Below, piece after piece: positions 1 through 9,065 of a stretch of 53,730 bases of DNA. The first letter of the stretch is position 1. Each line of letters begins with the position of its first letter. This stretch comes from Thermoguttaceae bacterium (GTDB lineage: Bacteria; Planctomycetota; Planctomycetia; Pirellulales; Thermoguttaceae): positions 1 through 53,730 of the forward strand of contig JAFSMO010000011.1 of assembly GCA_017447865.1 (NCBI GenBank). The letters are read 5' to 3'. The notes under the pieces were generated by a model. The model was not told where the DNA came from. It saw only the letters and a program-made list of their open reading frames with translations, and did no database searches. Position numbers and translations under genes: made by a program.

Positions 1-2
1 AG

Positions 3-3000
3 GCGAACGCCGCGAAAGTCGCGGAAACCGGCTCTTTGGCGGTCGGCGGGAACGCGGAGCTTTCGGGCGATCTGGAGGCCGATGGTGAAACGGCCATCGT
101 GGGGAACGTGAAAGCGAAAGACGCGAAAATCAGCGAGACCGGAACCCTGGCGGTCGGCGGAAACGCGGATCTTTCCGGCAATCTGGAAGCCGACGGTGAA
201 ACGGCCATCGTGGGGAACGTCAAGGCGAACGCCGCGAAAGTCGCGGAAACCGGCTCTTTGGCGGTCGGCGGAAACGCGGAGCTTGCGGGAGATTTGGAGG
301 CCGACGGCGAAACGACCGTCGCGGGGAACGTGAAGGCCAACGCCGCGAAAGTCGGTGAATCCGGTTCTTTGGCGGTCGGCGGGAACGCGGAGCTTTCCGG
401 CACGCTCGAAACAGACGCGGAGACCATCATCGCGGGGAACGTGAAGTCCGGCCGCACGACGATCAGCGCAAACGGGGCCCTGACGGTCGGCGGAAACTCC
501 GAAATGAACGGCCTGGAAAATGCCGGGGCCGCGACGCTCGTCGGGAGCGCAAACATTTTGGCCGACCTGCAGAACACCGGAACGCTCAACTTCGGGAACC
601 AGATCACCGTGACGGACGACCTGACGAACTCCGGCACGATGGAGGCCCTCACCGTCTCGGCCGGGATCAAGGCGAAAAGCAGTCTGGCGAACTCGGGGTC
701 GATCCTCAACGCCCGATTCATCGAAGTGGACCAGGACGTGACCAACGCGCAGGGCGCTCTGATTTACGGCAAAGGTTTCGCCTCGACCTTCATCGCGTTC
801 GGAGCCGTTGAAAATCAGGGCGACATCAAAAACTTCGAATCGGTTTCCGTCGGGAGCCTGACCAACAGCGGCCAGCTCGAAACGACCACGTTCCTTTCGG
901 AAGGCCCGGTCACCAACTCCGGCACGATGCTCGGCACGGGCGAAGGCTCACTCTTCAAGTTCCTCGACGATCTGGAAAATGCCGGCACGATGGGCGGCGT
1001 TGAAAAACTCGTCGCGAAGGAAAACGTGACCAACTCCTGGACGCTCGCGAGCACCGGCAAAGACTCCAAACTCTCGATCGGCGGAAACCTGACCAACGAG
1101 GCGGACGTTTCCAACTTCGAGAGCGCAGACGTGGCCGGCAAAGTGACCAACTCGGCCGACGGGACGATCACCGCGTCCGGGGCCGGCTCGAACTACACGT
1201 TCGGGGAGCTCGAAAATGCCGGGACCGTTGGAGGCGTTGAAAAGCTGGCAGTGGATGAAAACCTGACCAACTCCGGGATCCTTGCAAGCACCGGTAAAAA
1301 TTCCAGCCTTTTGGTCCGTAACGAGCTGCGAAACGAAGGGAATGGGGAGATCTCCAACTTTGAGAGCGCGGACGTGACCGGCAAAGTCACGAACGAAGCG
1401 GATGCGACGATCACCGCGTCCGGGGCCGGCTCGAACTACATGTTCGGGGAGTTCGAAAATGCCGGGACGATCCAAAACCTCGACGCGCTGGAAGTGACCG
1501 GGACGGCCAACGTTTCCGGCTCCATCCTGGGGATCGGGACCTCGACCGCCAGCCTGAAAACCGGCGAACTCACCGGCGAGGGCGGCGCCTTCAGCGGCAC
1601 GGTCGCGGGCTTCGGGACCGTCACCAACGACTCGGACCTCACCAATGCCGGCCTGATTCAAGGGACCGGGGCCAACTCGGTCCTGAACCAGAACGGCAAG
1701 CTCACGAACCAGAGCGAACTTTCCAACTTCCAGACGGTCAACGTGGCGGGTGAACTTCAGAACGAAAACCTCATTTCGGGCACAGGGACCAACTCCACCC
1801 TGACCGCGAACGGGATCCAGAACTCGGCCGATGGCACGATCCAGGCGTTCGATTCCATCACCTCGAACGGCGACGTGCAGAACGAGGGCCAGATTCTCGG
1901 AAACCCGGCCGGGACCAACTTCCAGGTGACCGGAAACGTGACGAACGCTGAAAACGGCCTGATCGCCGACACGACGCACACGACGATCAGCGGGAATTTC
2001 ACCAACGCCGGCACGCTCACGGGCTTCAAGGACATCATCGTGGACCAGGACTTCACGAACGAATCGACAGGCACGATCAACGTCCAGGTTTACGACGGCA
2101 AAACGAGCAAGATCTCCGTCAACGGCGCGGCGACGCTGAACGGCGGGACGATCAACTTCTACGGCGAGCGGCTGGAAGTCGGCAAAGACTACGCGTTCCT
2201 GCTCGTGGAAGGGTCGGAAGCCGGCGCGCTGAATCACGATCCAACGTGGAGCGAGGACCAGGAACAGACGCACGGCCTGACCGTGAACAGTCCGCTGACC
2301 ATCACGGCGACGAATTCGGCTTACGGCGAAAACTCCTCGATCACGCCGTCAAGCGACATTTCCTCGGCGATCCCGAAACTCTTCCACGCGGAGGGCTTCT
2401 ACAATCAGAACGAGTACTGGGTCTCCCTGCGCCGCGATTACACGTACGGCGACCTTGAGGGGGCTTCGGAGGATCAGCAGGCCGTCGGGAAGTACGTCGA
2501 CCGCATCGCGTACTCCATCAACACGACGAACGACTCCTACGACGAGGGCGACCTCTTCAAAGTGTTGGAAGCGCTGGATGACTCACGCGAATCGGGCGGC
2601 GATTCCCTCGGAAATCTCGATCAGCTCTCCGGAGCGATCTACTCCAACCAGGGGTTGCTCGGCATGCAGAACACGTGGTTCGCGCACCAGAATCTCGCCA
2701 ACTTCATCCGGCCGATCGACTGCGTGTACGACGAACCGGAACTGAACGGGCATAATCTCTGGGGCGGTTTCGTGGGGAACAGCGGGAATTTCAAGTCCGA
2801 CGGAAACGGTCAGGGGAGCACTTACGACTCGGCGGGCGTGATCGTGGGCTGCGATTTCATCCGGTCGTTCAACTTCCGCGGCGGCACGTATTTCCAGTAC
2901 CAGAACGTCCGGGCTTCCGAACGTGAAGTCGCTTCGGGCTCGAAAACCGACTACTACGACCTCGGTCTTTATGGTCTGTACCTGAACGAGTACGGCTACA

Positions 3001-3671
3001 TCATGGCGAGCGGAAACCTTTCGTACGGAAGCTTCCAGTCCTCGCGTTACGTAGCCTTTGGCGGCGAACACGCCCAAATCGCCCGCCAGCATGAAGGAGA
3101 ACGCGGGGGCTTACAGGAGTCGATTCGTTTCGAAACGGCCTTGACATTGAGTTTTGCCGAAGACCGCCTGCTTTTGCATCCGTTTGTCGGTTTGACGTTC
3201 ATCCACATGAGCATGGGAGACATGATCGAGTCCGGCGGCGACGAATACGTCACGGCGCTGCGTTCCTCGGGGTACGACCTGAACTCCCTGCGTCCGGAAC
3301 TCGGCGCGCGTCTGAGCTGCTGCCACCGAAGGGAAAATGTGGTCTTCGGTCTGAATTTACGCGGTTCATGGGTCCATGAATTCTGCGACACGCAGACGAC
3401 GATCGAGAATCGGTTCAGCAATCCGAACTACGCGGCTTCGGCCCTCCCGGGGCAGTCGGCCTACAACAATCCGTCGGACAATGCGTTCAATGATGAGTCG
3501 GCGACTTTCTTCGTCACCAGCTCGAATCTGGGCCGTGACTACGCCTGGCTCGGATTTGGTCTGACGGCAGACACTTCATCCCGCTGGACGTTCTTCGGAG
3601 GGTACGACGTCCTGACGAACAGCAGGGCCACGATCCACACTGGAAACCTGGGGCTTTCGTACAGCTGGTGA
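3..3671 (+). CDS. Autotransporter-type adhesin, repeat-rich passenger with C-terminal beta-barrel (5' end outside window)
   Basis: The reading frame is open from the first bases, so the true start and signal peptide lie upstream. The visible product has over 1200 residues. The first about 150 residues are four near-identical 37-residue units (111 bp each), each with a core AVGGNAELSGDLEADGETA. After them come looser NSGT/NAGT-type beta-helix repeats, including two copies of an approximately 80-residue module around nt 970-1450. A low-repeat stretch follows. The last roughly 290 residues (from about LWGGFVGNSGNF) have the alternating pattern and terminal aromatic residue (LSYSW at the very end) of an autotransporter outer-membrane barrel. 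The expected role is a surface-exposed or secreted beta-helical adhesin exported by type V secretion. Domain class is confident; ligand and host are unknown. A bidirectional terminator follows 40 bp downstream. Confidence 0.85.
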   Translation, partial: ANAAKVAETGSLAVGGNAELSGDLEADGETAIVGNVKAKDAKISETGTLAVGGNADLSGNLEADGETAIVGNVKANAAKVAETGSLAVGGNAELAGDLEADGETTVAGNVKANAAKVGESGSLAVGGNAELSGTLETDAETIIAGNVKSGRTTISANGALTVGGNSEMNGLENAGAATLVGSANILADLQNTGTLNFGNQITVTDDLTNSGTMEALTVSAGIKAKSSLANSGSILNARFIEVDQDVTNAQGALIYGKGFASTFIAFGAVENQGDIKNFESVSVGSLTNSGQLETTTFLSEGPVTNSGTMLGTGEGSLFKFLDDLENAGTMGGVEKLVAKENVTNSWTLASTGKDSKLSIGGNLTNEADVSNFESADVAGKVTNSADGTITASGAGSNYTFGELENAGTVGGVEKLAVDENLTNSGILASTGKNSSLLVRNELRNEGNGEISNFESADVTGKVTNEADATITASGAGSNYMFGEFENAGTIQNLDALEVTGTANVSGSILGIGTSTASLKTGELTGEGGAFSGTVAGFGTVTNDSDLTNAGLIQGTGANSVLNQNGKLTNQSELSNFQTVNVAGELQNENLISGTGTNSTLTANGIQNSADGTIQAFDSITSNGDVQNEGQILGNPAGTNFQVTGNVTNAENGLIADTTHTTISGNFTNAGTLTGFKDIIVDQDFTNESTGTINVQVYDGKTSKISVNGAATLNGGTINFYGERLEVGKDYAFLLVEGSEAGALNHDPTWSEDQEQTHGLTVNSPLTITATNSAYGENSSITPSSDISSAIPKLFHAEGFYNQNEYWVSLRRDYTYGDLEGASEDQQAVGKYVDRIAYSINTTNDSYDEGDLFKVLEALDDSRESGGDSLGNLDQLSGAIYSNQGLLGMQNTWFAHQNLANFIRPIDCVYDEPELNGHNLWGGFVGNSGNFKSDGNGQGSTYDSAGVIVGCDFIRSFNFRGGTYFQYQNVRASEREVASGSKTDYYDLGLYGLYLNEYGYIMASGNLSYGSFQSSRYVAFGGEHAQIARQHEGERGGLQESIRFETALTLSFAEDRLLLHPFVGLTFIHMSMGDMIESGGDEYVTALRSSGYDLNSLRPELGARLSCCHRRENVVFGLNLRGSWVHEFCDTQTTIENRFSNPNYAASALPGQSAYNNPSDNAFNDESATFFVTSSNLGRDYAWLGFGLTADTSSRWTFFGGYDVLTNSRATIHTGNLGLSYSW
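36..479 (+). repeat. Four 111-bp tandem coding repeats in adhesin passenger
   Basis: Units begin near 36, 147, 258 and 369 with a 111-bp period (37 codons). The first and third units are almost identical at DNA level, including the segment gaaaccggctctttggcgg. The array continues to the window's left edge, so more copies probably lie upstream. High nucleotide identity suggests recent duplication or ongoing length variation. Confidence 0.9.
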
Positions 3672-3713
3672 TTCGTTTCCCCTCAATCTTTGAAAGATTC
3701 GAAACCCTATGAA

Positions 3714-3746
3714 AAAGGCCGACTTTCAAGCCGGCCTTTATTTTTT
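3714..3746. terminator. Bidirectional intrinsic terminator between convergent genes
   Basis: Perfect 8-bp stem aaaggccg/cggccttt around a 10-nt loop. A T-run follows it on the plus strand, and an A-run precedes it, which gives a T-run on the minus strand. It sits between the adhesin gene (plus) and the WD40 gene (minus) and can serve both. Confidence 0.85.
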
Positions 3747-3782
3747 GAAAATTTTCAAAGGAAAGAACTGCAGAAGCGTTTC

Positions 3783-5093
3783 TTACTTTTTATTCTTTTC
3801 GATGATTTTCCGCGTGCTGAAAACCACGATTTGATTTTCGACGGTAGCCACGGCGACGTAAAGCGGGAAACCATCGGCCTGGACCGGGCTGAGAGCCAGG
3901 GCCGTAATGCGCTCCGGCGCTTCAAACTGGACCAGTTTTTTGGCGGTTTTCGCGTCCCACAGAACGGCCGTGTTCTCGTACATATTGGTGAGGACGTAAC
4001 GCTCGTTTTGACTGATTTCTGCGTCGATGATCTCATTTTCGGCCTGGAAAATCTGAATCGGGGCACCGTTCAGAGTGCTCCAGAGGTACACTCGCGTGTC
4101 GCGGCTCCCGGAAAGGAGAACATTCCCCGAACTGCCGTACTGCAGAGAGGTCACGGCCGAATTATGCCCCGTCAGAGTGGAAATCAGACGGTCCGAATTA
4201 CTGTCCCAGAGTTTGACCGTGCAGTCTTCACTTCCCGAGGCGTAAGTATTTCCGTTGGGGCTGAACGCGACGGCAAGCACCGCTCCGTTATGCGGCTGCT
4301 TCAGCTCGACGTTCAGGGCGTCCACGTCCTCATCGGCCTCCATTTCGGTGCGAATCAGGGAATGGGTCGTCGTATCCCAGAGCAGGAACCGGTTATCGAG
4401 GCTTCCGGTCAGTGCGTATCGGCCGTCCACGCTCAGCGCGACGTCCATGATCGCTTTGGTATGTCCGGGAGGAAGCTCGAAAAGGAGCGAGTCGTCTTCC
4501 GAAGCGTCTTCCGAATCACCGAGTCTTTGCTGGATCGGAGGATTCATTTCCGTGTTCCAGAAAATCGCCCGAATGTCTTTGCTTCCAGTCAAAATCCGCA
4601 GCGCGGCAAGTGCCCGATCGCGGTCTTTCGTCGGTTCCCGAAGGAGCGAAACGGCATCCAAAGAGGTGACGCCCTGCTTGTGCCCTTCCAGACGGCGAAG
4701 GACCTCACCGGTAAATGCATCCAAAACCAGCGACGTGGAATCTTCGGAAGCCGTCACCAGGAACAAGCCATCAGGAGAGTACATAAGATCTTCCACGGCT
4801 TCTTTGTGACCGGAGCTGAAGGTCGCGCAGATTTGGGCTTTCGGAGTCATCACATCCCGCCCGACGGGACGCAGTGAATAAATGATTCCGTAAATCGAGG
4901 CAGTTAAAACGGCCCCACCAAAGATCAGAATCATGATCACAAAAATGACGGTGTAGATGAAACGCCTGCGTCTCTCACGACGAAGAGTTGATCTCGGTTT
5001 GGTATCACGCCCGTTGACCCACCAGGTGACTTCCGCATCGTCTTTCTTGAATTCCGGAATTTTGAGTTTCGGCCGATCGGTCTCTTGTGACAT
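3783..5093 (-). CDS. Membrane-anchored WD40 repeat protein
   Basis: The product is about 436 residues from the chosen ATG. A second in-frame ATG four codons upstream is possible, but the GGAG inside those codons is well placed as ribosome-binding site for the start given here. A short charged cytoplasmic N-terminus (with ETDRPKLKIPEFKKDD and an RRERRRR cluster) precedes one transmembrane helix at about 45-70. WD40-type blades follow, e.g. SGSEDCTVKLWD, SGSRDTRVYLWS and TGSLDNRFLLWD. A low-complexity acidic insert lies near the middle (SEDASEDDS). WD40 propellers are protein-interaction scaffolds; no catalytic domain is visible. It lies upstream of nothing on its strand and ends at the shared terminator. 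Partner and role are unknown. Confidence 0.85.
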   Translation of the reverse strand: MSQETDRPKLKIPEFKKDDAEVTWWVNGRDTKPRSTLRRERRRRFIYTVIFVIMILIFGGAVLTASIYGIIYSLRPVGRDVMTPKAQICATFSSGHKEAVEDLMYSPDGLFLVTASEDSTSLVLDAFTGEVLRRLEGHKQGVTSLDAVSLLREPTKDRDRALAALRILTGSKDIRAIFWNTEMNPPIQQRLGDSEDASEDDSLLFELPPGHTKAIMDVALSVDGRYALTGSLDNRFLLWDTTTHSLIRTEMEADEDVDALNVELKQPHNGAVLAVAFSPNGNTYASGSEDCTVKLWDSNSDRLISTLTGHNSAVTSLQYGSSGNVLLSGSRDTRVYLWSTLNGAPIQIFQAENEIIDAEISQNERYVLTNMYENTAVLWDAKTAKKLVQFEAPERITALALSPVQADGFPLYVAVATVENQIVVFSTRKIIEKNKK

Positions 5094-5336
5094 TTTCCGC
5101 TCCACTGATTGGTAAATATAAATATTAAAACTGGTAATTTACTTTAAAATGTATAATATATTATTTTCACAAAAAAAATCAAGACTGAAAACCCGGTTTT
5201 GAGAAAAGATTTGATAATTTTTTGAAAAATAAGGAATTTAGAGTGGCGAAATGAACCCCAGTGTCTTTTGAGGCTTAATTCTGCGACGTTTTAAAAAGCG
5301 TATATTCGCTCAAAAAATCTGACGGCTCGGTTTTTT
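5094..5336. other. AT-rich intergenic region, probable WD40-gene promoter
   Basis: About 240 bp between two minus-strand genes. It is strikingly A/T rich, with a tataatat core near 5151-5159 that could act as a -10 element for the WD40 gene. I see no confident -35 element, no ORF and no RNA gene. Confidence 0.4.
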
Positions 5337-8300
5337 TTACTTTCCCATGTCGCAAATGACGGCATTTTCCTGCTCGAAAATCTCACGAATGTGCTCGTGG
5401 CTGGTAAAGAAGAAAATCTGGGTCTGGTCACCGGCGAAGTGGGTCAAAACTTTGGCGGCGGCGACTGCACGCACACGGTCGAAATTCACCAGAACATCGT
5501 CCAGAATGATCGGGAGGAAAATATTCCGCCGGCGGTACTCGTCAATGAGCGCCAACCGAATGGCAAGGTAGAGCAGTTCCCGGGTCCCCATCGAAAGCTG
5601 CTCGGTGGAGAAAACCGTTCCGTCGGAGCGCTGGACGAATAAAATGTCCTCATCGACCGGCGTCCAGACCCGAGAGTACTTTCCTTCCGTCATTTCCTGG
5701 AGGAATCCGGATGCGCACTCCAGCGTTTTGGGCTGACGTTTGAGCCGGTACGTGCGCTGGATCGTCTCGATCAGACGCTGCGTCAAAGCCAGTATGCGCC
5801 AGGAATTCACCGCGTGACCGATTTGGGCCTGGGTTTTCATCAGCTCGTACTGAATTCGCATTGGGGAATCATCCGAAATGATTTTTTCCAGGATCGCCTC
5901 ACATTCGGCCGAGCGTTTTTGGGCGGACGCAAGCTGGAACTCATTTTCCGCGAGCGAGTTGAGGAGGATTTTGCGTTTTTCCTCGATCTGCTCGGGCGAA
6001 TTATTTTCGTACACTTCCCAGAGCATCGATTCAGTGCACGCGAATTGGACCACGGAATCGATTTCTTTTTGAAGTTCACGCCGTTTTTCGCGGAGTTCTT
6101 TCAACTGATTCAAAGACTCGAGTTTCCGCTTGAGGCCTTTTTCGTCTTCCACGCCTGAGTTTTCGAGCAGCTGGGCGCGAATTTGGGCTTTTTTCCTGAA
6201 CTCCGATTTGAGTTTTCGGATTCCAAGGCGGTTTGAGTGGATTTTTTGCTCCAGGCTTTTTCTCCCCTGCTCCCGCTCACGTTCTTTCTGAATTCGGGTC
6301 TGCATTTCCGCGAAAATCCCCGGTGCAAACGGGAATCGGGAATCCCCGCCCTGCATTTCCTGCTCGAAGTTCGGCCCAAAAACCGGCAGAAGTTTTCGCA
6401 GACGCTCAACCAGCAGTTTCAGCTCGTTTTCGTAGAGCTGGAAGTCCTCGATGTCGCGGTTTCTGCGGCGCCAAAGCTCGTGGATCCGGTCGGATGCGTC
6501 CATCAGCAGACGAATATTCGAAGCCTTCCAGTTTTCCGGAAGATTCAGCGATTTCAGGACCTCCGTCCGTCTTTCTTTCGCCTGCCTGAACCCGTGCGAG
6601 AGTTTGCGCAGCCGCCCGCCATCGTACTTTGCTTCCAACAAAAGAGCGGATCGTTTTGAGGCGTTGATTCCAGCATTTTCCGCTTCCGCGATTTCTTTTT
6701 CAAGAAAAGCGGTCTGGTCGGAAACTTTTTCCGTTTCGTGACTGCAATGGTCGAGGATTTCCGCGTCGGAAAGGCCCATGATCTCGTCCTCGCGCGAGCC
6801 GAAACCAAGACGGATCAATCGTCCGCGCTGCTGAAGGGCGGCACTTAGTTCGTCCTCGAGCTCCGTGATTTTACGCTCGGTTTTCTGGGAGAAAACGACC
6901 CGAAACGCGATGCTGGCCACGCTAAGCGCGAAGCCGGAAACCATGAGAAAGAGGTTCATCAGGACCGCGGAACCTCCCGAACTGGCGGAGGCCAAAAAGC
7001 CGGTCAGACGGAGGAATCCGAAAAGGGCCAACGCGAGGCCAAAGATGAACGCGGTCCCCAAAGCGTAAAGCTCCCGCTGCGGCAAAAGGCGCTTTTTGAG
7101 CGTTTCCGCCCGTTCTTTTTCCAAAGGCGCGAGCTTTTTCAACGTCGTGCTCAACTGCGTGACGTGCATTTCCTTCCGGCGCAAATTGGCCAGGACTTCG
7201 CCCAGGAGAGCCGAAAGCGCGTTTACGTCAATTTGGGAAGCAGGTTTTTCAGCGTCCAATCCGGTTTCATCCTGAATTTTTTTCTGAACTGACTCGGGAG
7301 CAAGAATTTCCGGCGGGATTTCGTCCGCGATGCTGAAATTCATGGTTTTCAGGGCGTTTATCCGGGGAGACGCGGGAGAAGCGGTCTCTTTGCGCGTTGG
7401 CTGGAGGAATATTTCAGGAAAACGCTCCATTCCGGCAAGCTGACGAATCTGCGGGAACCGATCCACGCGCGTGCGGCAGGCGTCGAAATACGCCCCGATT
7501 TTCTGCCCGTTTTCATCGGCTTCATGAAGTAATTCCTGGCGGTGTTTTTTCGTCGTCTGAATCTGACGCTGCATGCGATGTATTTCGCGGATGGGAGACC
7601 GCAGAGGCCGAAGCGTTCGGACGTCGTAAGGAAACGCTTTTTCGGAGGTTGAAACCTGGTCGAAATCCGGAAGCGCGAGCCCAAGGCGGCGGTAGTCGAT
7701 GGAAAGCTGGGCTTCCGAATCGAGCCGCTGGCGGTGAAGGTCTTCCAGCCGGCCGCGAAGATTTTCGATCCAATCCTGCTGCTGGGAAAACGATTCGATG
7801 GCCGGAACCGACTGAAGAAGCTCCGCGTTTAGCGGGATCCCGGCGAATTTCGTGTTCAAGGTTTCCAAAACGCTTTGGAACTGGGAGCGGTTTTCCTTGA
7901 TCGTCTGAACTTCCTGGTGGATTTTCCCCAGTTTTTTGAGGTTTTCATTCAGGTGTTCGATTTCCCGGTCGGAGACTTCGATCAAGTCGGGATTTTGCTC
8001 GCCAAACGCGATGATCTGCGAGTCCAGGTCCGCTCTTTGGTTCCAGGTTTCCTGAACGTCGCGGGCGATTTCCAAAATGTGGATCTTGTGCTTTTGCTGC
8101 TGGATCTCGTCTTCCAACTTCCGAATATTTTCGGAAAGGGCCGTTTTTTCGGAGTTGATTTTCCCGTACTTTTTGTTTTGAGTCTGAATATTCTTCTGCT
8201 GTTTCTGGAGGATCTGACTGTAATTCAGCAGGGAGGTGATTTCGTAAGGCGGAATTCTCTGAAATCCGGCCGATTCACGCAGAAAAACGGGGGTCGAAAA

Positions 8301-9065
8301 GTCGTCGCACCACTGAAGGTCTTCCGTTTTCAGCGGTTCCGGAAACGCATTTTCGCCCAAGATCCGCTGGCGAGTCCGAATCAGTTCCGCCAGAATTCTC
8401 GCTGAGGAGTAGCGGGTCAATCCCGTACTCAAATCGTAGAGGCGCTTGGACGCTTCGGTGGAATTCAGGACCGAGAGTCGTTGGAGCTCCTGAAGCCCCA
8501 TCGCGAAAATATTATTGTAGAGCGTTTCGTCATTTTCGAGCGTACGGCCCACCATCCCACTTCCAGCGTCTGCGCCGTCGGTCAGATCGAGGAGTTTACG
8601 CCACTGGTTCACGTCCTGGCGGCTTCCTCTCTCGTTGGTGATGATCAGCCCGTCCTCAAGATTTCGCGTCTTGTACCGATTCCGGAAAGAATCCAGCGCG
8701 TAGAACGGGATCTCCGCGTTTTCGAGCTGCGAAACCAGGCGGGAACGTCCCTTTCCCGTTTGACTGTTTTGACGCGAATTTTCGGTTTCAAACTCGGGAA
8801 GTGCCGTCAAATGACGCGCGACGGAAAGGAGACCAAAGGGCGTTTGGACCTGAATCTCGCCGCCCGTCTGTTCCGGTTCATCCCGAAAAGCATAAACGAG
8901 CCGATCTTCGGAGAAACCGTAAAAAATCGTCCTCAAAAACTGCATCAGCGTCGTTTTGCCGGCTTCGTTTGGCCCGTAAAAAAGATTGACGCCGGTCTGA
9001 AGATTCTTGAGTTTCAGGCCTTTCCACTTTCCAAAGCGATCGACGTAAAGGGACTGGATGATCAT
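5337..9065 (-). CDS. Rad50/SMC-like AAA ATPase of the YhaN type with internal membrane segments
   Basis: A protein of 1242 residues. The N-terminal half-ATPase has Walker A GPNEAGKTT at 31-39. The C-terminal half has the signature-like LSMGT at about 1157-1161 and Walker B PIILDDVLVNFD ending at about 1196, followed by a switch histidine in FFFTSHEHI. Long charged coiled-coil stretches lie between. Two hydrophobic helices at about 667-688 and 699-722 interrupt the coiled coil. That arrangement is known from YhaN-like proteins rather than classical Rad50/SbcC. The gene is coupled by ATGA overlap (9062-9065) to the upstream phosphoesterase gene and has a GGAG ten bases before its ATG. The likely role is a membrane-associated DNA end-processing or repair complex with that partner. 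The ATPase assignment is strong; the substrate is inferred. Confidence 0.88.
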   Translation of the reverse strand: MIIQSLYVDRFGKWKGLKLKNLQTGVNLFYGPNEAGKTTLMQFLRTIFYGFSEDRLVYAFRDEPEQTGGEIQVQTPFGLLSVARHLTALPEFETENSRQNSQTGKGRSRLVSQLENAEIPFYALDSFRNRYKTRNLEDGLIITNERGSRQDVNQWRKLLDLTDGADAGSGMVGRTLENDETLYNNIFAMGLQELQRLSVLNSTEASKRLYDLSTGLTRYSSARILAELIRTRQRILGENAFPEPLKTEDLQWCDDFSTPVFLRESAGFQRIPPYEITSLLNYSQILQKQQKNIQTQNKKYGKINSEKTALSENIRKLEDEIQQQKHKIHILEIARDVQETWNQRADLDSQIIAFGEQNPDLIEVSDREIEHLNENLKKLGKIHQEVQTIKENRSQFQSVLETLNTKFAGIPLNAELLQSVPAIESFSQQQDWIENLRGRLEDLHRQRLDSEAQLSIDYRRLGLALPDFDQVSTSEKAFPYDVRTLRPLRSPIREIHRMQRQIQTTKKHRQELLHEADENGQKIGAYFDACRTRVDRFPQIRQLAGMERFPEIFLQPTRKETASPASPRINALKTMNFSIADEIPPEILAPESVQKKIQDETGLDAEKPASQIDVNALSALLGEVLANLRRKEMHVTQLSTTLKKLAPLEKERAETLKKRLLPQRELYALGTAFIFGLALALFGFLRLTGFLASASSGGSAVLMNLFLMVSGFALSVASIAFRVVFSQKTERKITELEDELSAALQQRGRLIRLGFGSREDEIMGLSDAEILDHCSHETEKVSDQTAFLEKEIAEAENAGINASKRSALLLEAKYDGGRLRKLSHGFRQAKERRTEVLKSLNLPENWKASNIRLLMDASDRIHELWRRRNRDIEDFQLYENELKLLVERLRKLLPVFGPNFEQEMQGGDSRFPFAPGIFAEMQTRIQKEREREQGRKSLEQKIHSNRLGIRKLKSEFRKKAQIRAQLLENSGVEDEKGLKRKLESLNQLKELREKRRELQKEIDSVVQFACTESMLWEVYENNSPEQIEEKRKILLNSLAENEFQLASAQKRSAECEAILEKIISDDSPMRIQYELMKTQAQIGHAVNSWRILALTQRLIETIQRTYRLKRQPKTLECASGFLQEMTEGKYSRVWTPVDEDILFVQRSDGTVFSTEQLSMGTRELLYLAIRLALIDEYRRRNIFLPIILDDVLVNFDRVRAVAAAKVLTHFAGDQTQIFFFTSHEHIREIFEQENAVICDMGK

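Noticed and set aside
36..479. CRISPR-like or satellite DNA
   Set aside because: The 111-bp units stay in frame with a repeated protein motif, so they are coding repeats.
948..2273. Long open frame (441 codons) on the minus strand inside the adhesin gene
   Set aside because: It mirrors the plus-strand repeats, has arginine/valine-rich composition without any family motif, and no ribosome-binding site.
3690..4877. 395-codon plus-strand frame across the WD40 gene
   Set aside because: It is antisense to a gene with clear WD40 repeats and begins inside the shared terminator.
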